Shown in pieces: positions 10,258 to 21,500 of a stretch of 64,000 bases of DNA. The notes beneath the pieces were generated by a model. That model searched no databases, had not been told where the DNA came from, and saw only the letters and a program-made list of their open reading frames with translations. Position 1 is the stretch's first letter, and the number at the start of each line of letters is the position of its first letter. A program made the position numbers and the translations under genes. Source of the stretch: Zygnema cylindricum (Eukaryota > Streptophyta > Zygnematophyceae > Zygnematales > Zygnemataceae); the NCBI GenBank assembly GCA_037447655.1, contig JBBHKE010001925.1, positions 1-64,000 of the forward strand. The letters run 5' to 3'.

Positions 10258-10738
10258 TTTTTTCATTTTGTAGGCGGTCTTAGTCTGTTATTGTTTTGTT
10301 TTGGTTCTTTGCTGTTGTTAGTTTTGTTGTCTTTCGTTTTGGTTTTTGGGCGTAGATAACGTTTTTGTGACTCTTGTAGTCTCCAAATGTTTTTTTTTCA
10401 GTTTTACCTTTTTTGTACAAAGATGGTTTTCCCATCGCAATTTTTGCAATAAACACTTCTTTTACATTTACCGGCAGTGTCTATTTCTAGGAAACGAACA
10501 AAACTATTGTACAAAAATTAGTAATTATGTCATATGTTGTACAAATATTTTAGCAATAGTTATATTCGTAGAGGTTTCATACGTACAATTTTTTATCTTT
10601 TTACGAAAATGCGTTATTTTTTTTAGTTTTTTAACTTTTCGTAAAATTTGTATAATTTTCGTGTACGGAATATATGTACGGAGTTTTTTAAAAAATGATT
10701 AAAGTACATCGTGAATCGCTATTAGAGTTAAGAAACTG
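10258..10738. other. AT-rich intergenic DNA, no gene seen
   Basis: T-rich sequence following the non-LTR remnant. No ORF with recognisable content was found. At 10705 a lone TACATCGTGAATCGCTATTAG resembles one terminal repeat of the CACCG-type MITEs found elsewhere, but no partner end was located. Confidence 0.6.
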
Positions 10739-11400
10739 ATATACGTTCCCATGTATTTAGGGTAGCCGATATAGCTTGTGTTCACATATTCGACGCTTAA
10801 ACATGTGAGAACAGGCTCTCACGATTTTCCCTCGTCTTTATGACTTGGTATCAAATCGGCGCACGATTTTTTGTGCGACGCACTCAATTTCCACTTTCGA
10901 CGCCTTTATCTAACACTTATTTTGAACGGTTGTACAAAATAATTACAAACTTTAGTACGGACTGACACATTTCGTACGCTACACTATTTAAAAACATTTG
11001 AAATTAGTAACTAACATTATTTAATCTGTACCAATATTAACACAAAAGAAAAAATGAGTTAAAAATTTATAATTGATTAACTGCAATTTTTCTACGTAGA
11101 TGCGCGTGATGAGCAATGAAAAAAACGAGTAATCTCCCTCGTGCTAAAAATTTCCAACTCGTGTGGCGCATGCATGGACATTTTTCATTTGCGTGGACAT
11201 TTTTAATTTGCTCTCAAATTGATTCTTTAACTAAAATCAATTTGCTAGATGAGCTATGATAAAGTATTTTGTTGAGTTGACTCGCGTGCCCGTGGGTCGA
11301 AAATTTGAAACCGCCAAAATGAAATTTTTTCGTTGGGGACTGAATTTTGGAGTAAAACGACAAAGAAAACCCGGTAGTTTAATACATGAGCACATACCCT
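10739..11400. mobile_element. Terminal-inverted-repeat element, family F, copy 1
   Basis: The left end contains GTTCCCATGTATTTAG and the right end the inverse AATACATGAGCACATACCCT, so the ends are imperfect inverted repeats. Internal blocks (CGTGTGGCGCATGCATGG; GTGCCCGTGGGTCGAAAA with CGCCAAAATG; GACAAAGAAAA near the right end) recur in the same order at 14591-15540. No transposase ORF is present, so it looks non-autonomous. Exact ends are uncertain. Confidence 0.5.
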
Positions 11401-12759
11401 AAGTTGCAGTATTATTTAGTTTGGAGCATAGAGGTATCGATTAATATTTAACACTTTTATTGTTTAAGATGTCGTATTGTATTTTATTCTGATTACATTT
11501 TTTTTAGTTTTTCGTATTTTTATTATATAATAAGTAAAATTCGGTCAACGCATTTTAAAAAATGTGAAATTTTGAATAATGTGCATATGTATTTTTTTTC
11601 AAAGTTCTTTACCGTGCACATAGTAAGAATGAAACATTTATGCTTCAGCGATTGATTGGTGACGTCGTCGATATAATTTACAGGTGTCAAAAACTCAACT
11701 TACGTCTTATCTTAATCCATACATAAAATAATTTGTAGGATGTCTTCCTCGGGCGACCACTTCTATAGTGTTATTTACACCAATTTTTTGAAATGCTTCA
11801 ACGACTGGTTCTTGACGGCATCGATTAAAAAGTACAATGTCGTCAAAGATCGCAAAAGTGCTCACATCCAATCTCACATCAAATCTCACAGAAAAAGCTT
11901 AACATTTCACACATTATTAGGGCATGTTTCCATGTGATAAAGTGAGGATTTTTTCTATCGTTTTCCTCCAAAACTTAGGACGCAACAAGAAAATCTGCAG
12001 CCATACCAAAAAAAAATGAAAAATACCACAGTACAATTTGCGTCAGCTTTCAACTTTAAATGTACTACATTTTGTCGTCTTGCGCTTTTCGACCCACGTC
12101 ACTCAAGCTCATCTTCAAACTTATACAGAAATCACCTCAAAAAATAATTCAAGTTATAGTAACAAGTTATAAGCGAAAAGGAAGTTGTTGTGGCACGCGT
12201 CGCGTCAATTTTATCTTTTAGTAAAAGTGTCAAAGAGTTTAAATAAATAAGATTTTATTGCCCAAAACGCAATGGTAAAACCATCAAAGTACAAAATGTG
12301 AATGTAACTAAAAGTTGTTGACGACCATCAAAGATAAAATAACAAATTCCTTAAAGGTAAAAGCACAACAAATATTAAACAACAATAAAAGCCTAAAAGG
12401 AATAGAAAGTAAACCGAAAAAAAAACCAAAGAAGTACAACAAAAAAAAATTACCTTATATACGTAGTTACAAAAGGGAAAGAGGGTTGTCGGCCCAAAGT
12501 CTAAGGTTATGCTGATCTAAAGGTCAGATCTACAACTATCATCTAATGCGCCGGGTGAAGGGCGGGTAAGTCTCTGAAATCTTGACCATCATTGACCAAT
12601 GTGTTATATTGGATAAGGGCCGAAGCTTAGGAACGTTGAAGGGTGACAAAGATACCTTAGAGGTAGAAAGCCGCCATCAGAGTTGGAGAAGAATTTTGAG
12701 ATCCTCTAACTTCAAATGATCATCGAGCATAGTCACATAAATTTTTGTCGAAAGAAGAG
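11401..12759. other. AT-rich intergenic DNA, no gene seen
   Basis: No recognisable coding sequence. At about 11919 an AGGGCATGTTTCCATGTGATAAAG motif resembles a family F terminal repeat, but I found no matching right end. From about 12520 rightwards the base composition changes towards the antisense retroelement remnant. Confidence 0.55.
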
Positions 12760-13420
12760 TCTAAGGTCCCAAAGATCTAAAAAACAAAAGTTTTGACTTT
12801 GTCAACTGGTATTGGTGCGTGTAATCGCATTCTTTGGAACTTGTCGCATCCGGAGCCGTAACTGGAATATGAAGTTCATCGAATGAATAACCTTGGGAGT
12901 ATGTAGGACCTTTGAGATCAAGGTCATCCAAAGCTATTTCCGCTTTGTGTAAAAACACAAGATCCACACGAGGGCTATGTGTACCCATAAATTAAGAGCG
13001 TGGTGGAAGTACAGGTAACACTTTGCGTGTGATTGGGTCTATGACTTTGTTACCCACGGCAACGATTGAACCCCGTACCTTGTCGTTTGTTGTTGATGGC
13101 TCCCCATCGTGGGAGCCAAATGGACGCCTTCCCCATCTATAGGTTGACCACAAATGCAAACTGGCTTGCCAAAAAGCGAAGGGTGTAGTAATTTCGAGCC
13201 ATAAGCGAAGCATAAAATAAAATATAGGAGATGATAAATGGAGTGAGGGGAAATCGGTTTAGCAACAAGCCAAACTGAAGCCCTAGGCCACGAACAAGAT
13301 CGAAGCCGAACCTGCCCTTAAATTGTAGGGAGCGCCTCAAGTATGTTCTTAAATTGAATGGCAGCTACCTTATCGTCGATATGTTGTTGCACTCATGAGT
13401 GAACTTCCGTTGATGAAGAA
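12760..13420 (-). pseudogene. Second copy of the non-LTR element C-terminal region, antisense
   Basis: On the minus strand, segments match the element at 9436-10257 in the same order. First is an LRLWL/ALRLRLG-like region (about 13340-13200). Next is HICGQPIDGEGVHL against CVCNQVIDAEGIHLL (about 13150-13100), and then SPRVDLVFLHK (about 12980-12950) against SPRVDLVFLHG. Many stops and frame changes make it a fossil. It is not paired with the first copy in a structured repeat, so it is a separate old insertion. Confidence 0.72.
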
Positions 13421-13670
13421 GTGAACGAGGGAACTTCATCGTGGGCATGAACTGATAGCCAGTTCCCACCGAAGTATTTGTTACTTTTTGCCCATTCCGA
13501 TGATTTTTCGAGATTTATCGGAAACGGGTGTTGCTCATACCAAAATTACTCAGATTGAAGGTGTCCTGTAACACGTCACATGCTTCGACGTCATCAAACA
13601 TAGGCGCGAAAAAAAATCTGCATTTTTTCAAATTTACTATGTTCGAAGGACGATGACGATGGTTTAAAGC

Positions 13671-13948
13671 ATAGCTCAAAAGTAGGCGTTTTATTGTAGG
13701 CCTTTGGTAGGCGCAAGTTGTGTTAGAGGCTTTTCATGTGATTTTCTTATATCGTTACTTTGATAGCTACTTTGGTCAACGACCGTCTGGTGATGTTTAA
13801 TTTTCTATCGAACGATGTTAAACTCAACCCTGTTACTTTTCTTTTTCATTTTGCGACCAATACAATATGGATCTTAAGGTCATACAGTATGTTTTGCGTA
13901 CAATAGGCATATTGTATGGGCCAACTTTCACCTACTTTTGAATTATGG
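13671..13948. mobile_element. Terminal-inverted-repeat element, family E, copy 1
   Basis: The ends are ATAGCTCAAAAGTAGGCG and, inverted, CACCTACTTTTGAATTAT. The interior holds GTACAATAGGCATATTGTATGGG and CTCAACCCTGTTAC, shared with copies at 16983-17479 and 56892-57259. The copy is short (about 280 bp) and without an ORF, so it is MITE-like. Confidence 0.75.
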
Positions 13949-14294
13949 TTCAAAGTCTTGTAGATTTTTCGCGCGAAAACAACGAAATAGCCGTTCGGAT
14001 GTTGTTTTTGCTAGGTCAGTTTTTCGGGTTACCGTTGGCCTGTTTCAAAGAAATACGCTACTCTAACCCGACTTCTATATCCCCCAATTTTTCGAGGAAG
14101 TTAGTTTGTACGGTTTTCCGAAATTTTCGAAAACAAAAAAGTCGGTGCTCGGAAATATGTACATTACTCGAACGCCCGTCTATTGCGGAAGTGATTTTTT
14201 TTCCGCTGGGAATAGGCTGTGAGAAAAGTGAAACGTTCACGTGTTCTCAAAATCTTACTTAAAATCTTACTCATAATCTTTCTCTAATCAAAGT

Positions 14295-14489
14295 TACACC
14301 TTGAATCGTTATTAGCGTATAAAAACTATTAGTGTAAAGAAAAATTAGCGTCATTCATTCTAATTTAGTGTCAGGAGACGTGGCAGATTATGGTTCACCT
14401 CCTTAAATAGTGTAATTTATTATATTTAAATGTCAAAATTTTGGGGTGCCCATATAGCATACATAAGTCTAATAACGATTCACAGTGTA
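14295..14489. mobile_element. MITE, family A, copy 1
   Basis: About 195 bp with terminal inverted repeats TACACCTTGAATCGTTATTAG / CTAATAACGATTCACAGTGTA. The interior (GCGTCATTCATTCTAATTTAGTG...GAGACGTGGCAGATTATGG...TCAAAATTTTGGGG) is nearly the same in the copies at 16207 and 49957. TA at each border fits TA target preference (Tc1/mariner or Stowaway-like; inference). Confidence 0.85.
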
Positions 14490-14590
14490 GTGCACACTTT
14501 CCCATCTCCATATCGGCAGGTAAGATCCTTAACTTTCTATCGTAACCGTCAGATTAATGATTCGACAAGTGTGCTATAAGATGTATGTAT

Positions 14591-15540
14591 AGGGGGTGTC
14601 CCCATGTTATCGGTATTTTGATAAAGTATTTTGGACTGTAGTGAAGATTCTCCGTACTACTTTGAAGAGCGTCCCAATGTAGGAAAATGACATCGAAACT
14701 TTGACATGTGATGGTTGTAGACATAGGTACAACTTGTGACGATTGAAGGCGACTACGAAACTTCCGACTATTAGTGACGCCAACAAAAACATCGACTGTG
14801 GTAGACGTCTAGATTTTTCTGAAATTGTAGATGTTTCGGGTTTGGTAACATTGTGACGTCACGCTGGCTTGTGACAACATCGACGTCACGAATTAAAGAA
14901 CTTCCCGCCATGGTTTTCCGATTTTGTTTTTTCTACTGTTCTCACTCGAATTGCCATTAAAAAAGACCTAAAAAATGTAAAAAAAAACATTTTAAAAATA
15001 TCTTTCATTTTAAACCAATATTGTCGTGTATCATTTTAAAAAGTGTGAGATACATGCGATAGTGTGAGAGGGAGAGAAGAGAGGCGACGACGGTGAAAAA
15101 TTATGCAAAGGACCCATGAATGCAAGTGGAAGTCCTAGACCCCTGCAAAATTTTTTCCGTACATAGCGCTTGACGGCCACGGATCAAAATAGCGAGGACT
15201 CTCCCTCCTCCAAAAATTTTACAAATCGTGTGGCGCGTGCGTGGTTCGCTTTTTATTCGTTGTTTGGGTGGTACATGAGCTAAAATCACCCCCTCGAGGT
15301 GATTTTGGAAGAAGTTTTTTTTTGGGCTGGATTCTCTTGCCCGGGGGTCGAAATGGGGAAAACGCCAAAATGCATTTACATGACGACATACACGCCGTAT
15401 ATTCAAAGTATGAATTGACGTTCACTCTACTTTGGTAAAAATGATTTTTTCGTACGGCTAAAGTTTTTGTAAAAGTTCCTTGAAAAAAAGGGCAAAAAGA
15501 CAAAGAAAAGTATATACTTTAAAACATGGGGACACCCCCT
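14591..15540. mobile_element. Terminal-inverted-repeat element, family F, copy 2
   Basis: Perfect terminal inverted repeat AGGGGGTGTCCCCATGTT / AACATGGGGACACCCCCT enclosing 950 bp. The interior has no credible transposase ORF. It shares ordered blocks with 10739-11400, including a CCCGGGGGTCGAAA...CGCCAAAATG stretch. The end sequence resembles those of the element at 63102-63870. Superfamily not determined. Confidence 0.8.
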
Positions 15541-15898
15541 TATTCTGATTCGGTTTCTAATGTACTTGTACTTTCAAGCGCTTGATGGATCTTGCGCTGA
15601 AAGTGCACGTCATCCAATTCAGACGGTCGATGTCCGCATAGATTTTTGATTTTCCCAAACGGCCAATCCATCATTCCAACATTAACGGAACAGTTCTATG
15701 CACGTACCATTCTGGCGTCTTGTCATTTTCCACGAAATGTACGGACTATCAAGAATACGCAAACAGACAATTCGTAAATATATAATTTTTACTCCGCTTT
15801 GTACGTACAAAATTCTGTGAGATTTCGAATCTCAATATAATGAGGTGTATATAGCCAAATAGGCTACAGTGAAACTAGTCAAAATAGCGAAAATACAC

Positions 15899-16127
15899 TA
15901 CACAGTCGATCGTATTTAGCGTGTATGCTTTTTTCGCCACTGAAATCATCTTATCTCCGTGCACATTTGTCCAATTTTCAATTTAAAGACCGCCATTCGT
16001 TAGCTGAGAATTCAACCTTTCAATCCCAACCGTCAGATCCACAATCCGACTGTATGTACGGAGAAAAGATGTTTTATTGTTTTAAGAGACCAAAAAAACA
16101 TACACGCTAAATACGATCGACGGTGTA
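15899..16127. mobile_element. MITE, family D, copy 1
   Basis: 229 bp with terminal repeats TACACAGTCGATCGTATTTAG / CTAAATACGATCGACGGTGTA. Inner features typical of this family are TTCGCCACTGAAATCATCTT near the left end and TACGGAGAAAAGATGTTTT near the right end. It shares the CACCG-type outer tip with families A, B and C. Confidence 0.82.
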
Positions 16128-16206
16128 CAGTACTGTAGATTTGACCGCAAGATATTAGCCGCACGAATTACTATTTAGTGAGAATTTCTCCAAATGGGAT
16201 TCACAC

Positions 16207-16410
16207 TACACCTTGAATCGTAATTAGCGTATAGAAATAATTAGTGTAAAGAAAAAATTAGCGTCATTCATTCTAATTTAGTGCCAGGAGACGTGGCAAA
16301 TTATGGTCCACGTCCTTAAATAGCGTCATTTAGTATATTTAAGGTATCAATGTCAAAATTTTGGGGGTACCGATATAGCGTACATAAGGCTAATAACGAT
16401 TCACGGTGTA
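16207..16410. mobile_element. MITE, family A, copy 2
   Basis: 204 bp, closely matching 14295-14489 (for example GTGCCAGGAGACGTGGCAAATTATGGTCCACG). The inverted ends are TACACCTTGAATCGTAATTAG / CTAATAACGATTCACGGTGTA. It lies 13 bp from family B element 16424-16968. Confidence 0.86.
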
Positions 16411-16423
16411 CAGTACAGTACTC

Positions 16424-16968
16424 TACACCGCGCATCGTTATTAGTGTCACGGTCACTAATTTGGGTTCTTAAAATTTTGATTTTTTTCCAAATAATAGTA
16501 TACGTGATTTTAATTTTTCCTTGACGTTAATTGAGGTTCCGTACAAATTAGCGTACAGAACGAAAGTACATTAATATGTAAATAGTGTGGTGTACGGTCG
16601 ATGTCAAGACCGTACATAAATGTACCTTTTTAGTTGAAAATTTTACAAAAAATGACTTAAATCGGACGCGTTCGCATAGGAACGTGCGCTAAAAAAACGG
16701 GATTGGTCTGACATGTAAATAAGTCTGACATGTACGGATATTTAAATTTCACTACGGTGTACGATTTTTTATATTTTGTACGGATACATATAATAATGTA
16801 TATAATCGTACAGAAAATTTTCCATTTTTGTTGTTCCAAATTAGCGTTAACACTGAAATTAGAATAAACCTATTTTTTTTTAATTTTCAAATTCTTAATT
16901 AGCGTCAATGACGGTATATTTACTTACACACTATTTAAACTTTGACACTAATAACGATGCGCGGTGTA
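16424..16968. mobile_element. MITE, family B
   Basis: 545 bp between perfect terminal repeats TACACCGCGCATCGTTATTAG and CTAATAACGATGCGCGGTGTA. It is flanked by GTACAGTACAGTAC and CTGTACTGTACTGTA, so the site was probably a GTAC-rich repeat. There is no ORF of note. The tip matches the other CACCG-type MITEs but the interior is unique in this window. Confidence 0.82.
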
Positions 16969-16982
16969 CTGTACTGTACTGT

Positions 16983-17479
16983 ATAGTTCAAAAGTAGGTG
17001 AAAGTAGGCCCATACAATATGCCTATTGTACGCAAAACATACAATATGACCTTAAGACCCATATTGTATTGGTCGCAATATGAAAAAAAAATGTAACAGG
17101 GTTGAGTTGCACATCGTTCGATAGAGAATTAAACGTCATGGGACGGTCTCTGATCAAAGTAGAGATCAAAGTACACCGCCAATCGCTATTAGCGTGTAGG
17201 TTTGATTAGCGTATACTATTATTTAGCGTGGTGTACGCTAATTGGGAATTTGGAAATTTTGGAAGAAATCGATTACTCTAATTAGGAATTAGGGCTTTTT
17301 TTAAATAGTGTGGATAATTCTATTTGAGAATAAAAACAAAAAAAAAGCGGGACGGGATTAGCGTACACAACGCTAATAGCGATTGGCGGTGTAGCGATCT
17401 AAGAAGATCACATGAAAAGCCCATAACACAACTTGCGCCTACCAAAGGTCTGCCATAAAACGCCTACTTTTGAACTACG
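16983..17479. mobile_element. Terminal-inverted-repeat element, family E, copy 2, with nested MITE C
   Basis: The ends are ATAGTTCAAAAGTAGGTG and CGCCTACTTTTGAACTACG. The interior matches family E copies 1 and 3 (CCCATACAATATGCCTATTGTACGC, AGGGTTGAGTTGCACAT, GATCACATGAAAAGCCCATAACACAACTT). Homology is interrupted at 17172-17393 by a different element, so E2 was present first. Confidence 0.83.
17172..17393. mobile_element. MITE, family C, nested in family E copy 2
   Basis: 222 bp with terminal repeats TACACCGCCAATCGCTATTAG / CTAATAGCGATTGGCGGTGTA, bordered by TA on both sides. It sits inside an otherwise continuous family E element, which gives the order of insertion. Confidence 0.85.
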
Positions 17480-18521
17480 ATTCACAATTTCACACTGTAA
17501 TACTGTATGCTCATTTCGTGCGCTCTTTCTAAAGAATACTCGTACTTTTCGAACGAAAAATTTGACAAAGCGCGCGAATCTACAATTCAAATTTTGTACC
17601 ATACCGCTCAAACTCTTCCGCCACTGAAAAAAAAAAAAAAAGAAAAAAAAAAAAAGAAAAAAAGAAAAAAAGAAAAAAAGAAAACAAAAGGCTTAATGGG
17701 AAGCGTTTCAGCAGGAGATTATATCTACACTATTAGGGTTAGGGTTTTCAATAAACAAAGCAGATTGTTAAGGTAAAGTTTTCTGTTTTTTTGAAAAAAT
17801 AAGATTGTTCTCAGTTTGAAAAGAGCCTTGTTTCCTTTTTGATTCTCTTTCTTTTCACAAGGTACTAAACATTTTTTGGTTTTCCAAAAAAAAGAAATCC
17901 TTAATGAAATTAGGTCATTTTCTGATCCCTTAGTTTTTCTAAAAAAACAGACTCGTCAATCTATTCATTCAAGCCAAACACATCATTTTTTTTTTTCTCT
18001 CTCATTCTCTCCCTCCCTCCCTCCCTCTCCCTCTCTCTCTCCTTCCCCCTCTCTCCTTCCCACCCTCTCTTTCTTCTTTTCCATTCTACCCTGGCCATTG
18101 TTGATCATTCATCTTCAAAAAAAAAAAAAAAATTAAGTGGTCTAATTCTTCTCCCTCCTCCCTCCCTCTCCCTCTCCCTATCTCCTCTCTTCTTTCCTAA
18201 ACCCTAAAAGCTGTATAATCTACTCAACCATGTCATTTAAAACATAAATGGAGCATACAAAATACTCCATTGGAGACTTTCCGTACAACCCTACAGTCCA
18301 CAATCCTTCTCCCCCTCTCTCTCTCCCTCCCTCCCCCCCTCTCCCTCTCCCCTTCCCCCCTCCCTCCCTTTCCACCTTTCTTAAACACGAAATTCTGTCT
18401 CCTTAAAGCCCTAAATTGCCCTATAAACCATAAAAAACCCTAAAAAACCCTAAAAAACCCTAATAACCCTGCACAACCCTAAAAAAACCCTGAAAAAACC
18501 TTAAAGAAAAACTAAGTCAAA
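17480..18521. promoter_or_regulatory. Upstream region of the helicase gene: poly-A, CT-rich tracts and telobox-like array
   Basis: 17627-17686 is an A/AAAAAAG tract. 17990-18075, 18150-18190 and 18305-18375 are C/T tracts on the helicase sense strand. 18405-18500 holds repeated AAACCCTAA-like motifs (teloboxes), immediately before the start codon at 18522. In plants, telobox and pyrimidine-rich elements are known near starts of genes for the cell cycle and translation; a regulatory role here is inference. The transcription start cannot be placed. Confidence 0.4.
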
Positions 18522-21500
18522 ATGGCACCTAAACCAGAACTAGAACCGAAAAAGTACACCGTCGGAGGCTATCCGGTCAGTTTTCCGTACAAACCGTACG
18601 GCCCTCAGTTTGCCTTCATGGGAAAGGTTTTGGCCACTCTGGAAAGTTCTAGAACCAAAGGAAACTCAAATGCCCTTCTGGAGTCTCCCACAGGGTCAGG
18701 GAAGACTCTCTCTCTCCTGTGCTCCTGCTTGACTTGGCAAGAACACTGTAAGAATAACAAACTCAAAGAGATAAAGAGAGAGGGAAAGAGAGAGGGAAAG
18801 AGAGAGGGAAAGGGGGAAGGAGGAAATGGTTCTGCGGATTGGCAAGTCAACGGAGGAGGTTTTATTCCTGAAAATACAGAGACAGGTGAAGCGTTCGCCT
18901 CCATTCATCCTTTTTCTCTCTCTCCCTCTCTCTGTCCCTCTCTCTCGTTTTTTTTACTCTCTCCCTCCCTCCCTCCTTTCCCTCCATCCCTCTTTCCCTC
19001 CCTCCCTCCACCCTCCCTTTCTCTCTCTTCCTTTCTTTCTCTCTCTCTCCCTCCCTCCTTCCCCCCTCCCTCCTTCCCTCCCTCCCTCTCTCTTTCCTCT
19101 GTCCATTTTTCCTCTCCCTCTCTCTCTCTCTCCCCCCCTCTCCCTCTCTCCCTCTCAGCTTTGATAAATGTATTGTTAACTTGGAATTTTTGACTTCCAG
19201 ATGCATCTGGTGGAGAGGTACATCGGTATTTGAAAAAAGGCGATAAAGGAGCGCATCAAACGTATAAACAAGAAATAAAACCACCTCGGCCGAGAATATT
19301 TTATGCCACGTGAGTTCATTTTTTTTATTTTTCAAAACCTTGGAGAAATGTCATGAAACTGGCATGAGATTAGAATACGATGCGTGCAGTTAGTCGGAGA
19401 TATTTGAAACAGTCGAAAAAAAAAAAAAAAAAAAGGATTTCAGATGTATGTGGAAGTAATGACAAATTTGACATGAAAGCTGGCGTTAAGCTGATCATGA
19501 AATCAAATGTGAAATCAAATGGTAAAAATAAATTTAAAAATCAAATGTCAAAATCAAATGTCAAAATCAAATGTGAATCAAATGTAGAATCAAACGTTAA
19601 ATCAAATACCAAAATCAAATGTCAAATATGGAATTGAATGCTGAAATCAAGTTTGAAATCAAATGTGGAACCAAATGTGGAATCAAATATTAAATCAAAT
19701 GCCAAAATCATATGTGGATTAAATGCTAAAGCTAAATGTTAAATCGAATGTCATAATTAAATGTAAAATCACATAGAGGAATTTGGTAAGCAAAATGAAT
19801 GAAGAGTCAAAGATTTTGTGCTCCATTTTGTACAGATTTTTTTATGAAGTTGCGAAAAATGAAGATGATGTCTTTTTGTGGATTTCAATAAGATTGGAGG
19901 AAAAAAATCCCAGAATAACGTGGAAGAAAATATGAGAACATCCTATTCTATCTTTCTCTATGTTCTTTCACTCTGGCCTCTCCTTTCCTCCCCTCTCCTT
20001 TTTCCTCTCTCTCCTCTCCTTTTGCCTCTCTCTGGACTATCTGCTTTTTTGCTGCTGTCTTCTCTCTCCCTTTTCCTTTCTCTACCCTTTCTCACCTCTC
20101 TCACCTCTCCCCTAAGACTTTTTTTTTTTGCAGGAGGACACACACTCAGATCGCTCAAGTTGTCCGAGAGCTGAAAAAGACAAATTATCGCCCATCCATG
20201 GCAATTCTGGTGAGGAGACCGCATCTTTCAACGAGAAACTCTTCCTCTGTTTCTCCGGATCCCTGAAAACTTTTAGCGAGTTTTTTTTGGATTTTATTTA
20301 ACAAATAAAACTTCTTAAAGCGATTACAAGTAAAAGAACAACAAATATTACTTATTAAAAAGACCACAAACAAAAGAATTACAAATAGGACTTACTCAAA
20401 AGACCACAAAAAAAGAATAACAAACAGGACTTGTTAAAAAGACCTCAAATAAAAGAATAACAGATAGGACTTATTAAACACGCCCCAAAATAAACTAACT
20501 AGGGATGGATGTGCCTGTGATCCCGACTTTTCGCAGGCATCTCGAAAACACTATTGCACAAACAAATCTGTCATCACCAAAAATAATGTGGACGAGGACT
20601 GGTAAGTCTCATCAGTTTTTCAGCTTCTATTTGAAGCCCGGTTACCTTTTATTTTAGAAAGGGAAAGAGAGGGAGAGAGAAGGGGAGCGAGGAAGAGAGA
20701 GAGGGAGAGGGAGAAAGAGTGAGAAGGTAATTTATGTCCAATCCTTGTGAAAACTGCCTCCGAAACATAGAATGAAAAAGAGGATACAGGTCATATATGG
20801 CTGGAAAACCTCTTAATCAAATGCTGTTAGAGGATAAGTAGGAAATTTTGCAATATGAAAGTTATAATTTTTTACCCTAGAAACGAATTCATCTTTGGGA
20901 CTGTGTAATCTATCAGGATTTCTCTTCTGTTCTTCAGTCCACATTTGCGATTGTTTTCCATGATTCAACTGCAATTGGAACTGAAACTGAATCTGAAACT
21001 GAAACTGAAACTGAAACTAAGGTTTCTCATGTATCAGCAAAAAGTTGATCCACGATCTCGACAACGGGTGCCCACAATTCAAGTGAGTTTGCTTTTAAGC
21101 TTCTAGTCTCCTTCTGGTTCTTATGGTCCAGCATATCTGTTTGAAGTCCCAATTTTTCAAGTTCCATCTGTTTAAACATTTTTTTTGACTGGTAGTCGAT
21201 TAAACCCTTTCCGTTTTTTTTTTTTTTTTACTGAAATCCAGAAATGTCCATAAAGTTCGCGATCACAAATCTTTGGGGCAGGGAGAGGTCAATGGAGTTC
21301 ACGATATCGAAGACCTCGTCAAGGTTTCCAAATCTGTCAAAGGTAAGAAATTTAAGGGTGTGAAAATTACCCTATTGCAACATTATCCAATTGTAAACAA
21401 ACCCCAAATCGAAAAATTACTCCAATTGCAAAAAAACCCCACTTGCGAAAAAACCTCACTTGCGAAAAAATCTTAATTGCAAAATTACCCCAATTGACAA

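Noticed and set aside
18862-19335. Minus-strand Arg/Glu-rich frame across helicase intron 1
   Set aside because: Translation of the complement of the CT tract; the plus strand holds the conserved exons on both sides.
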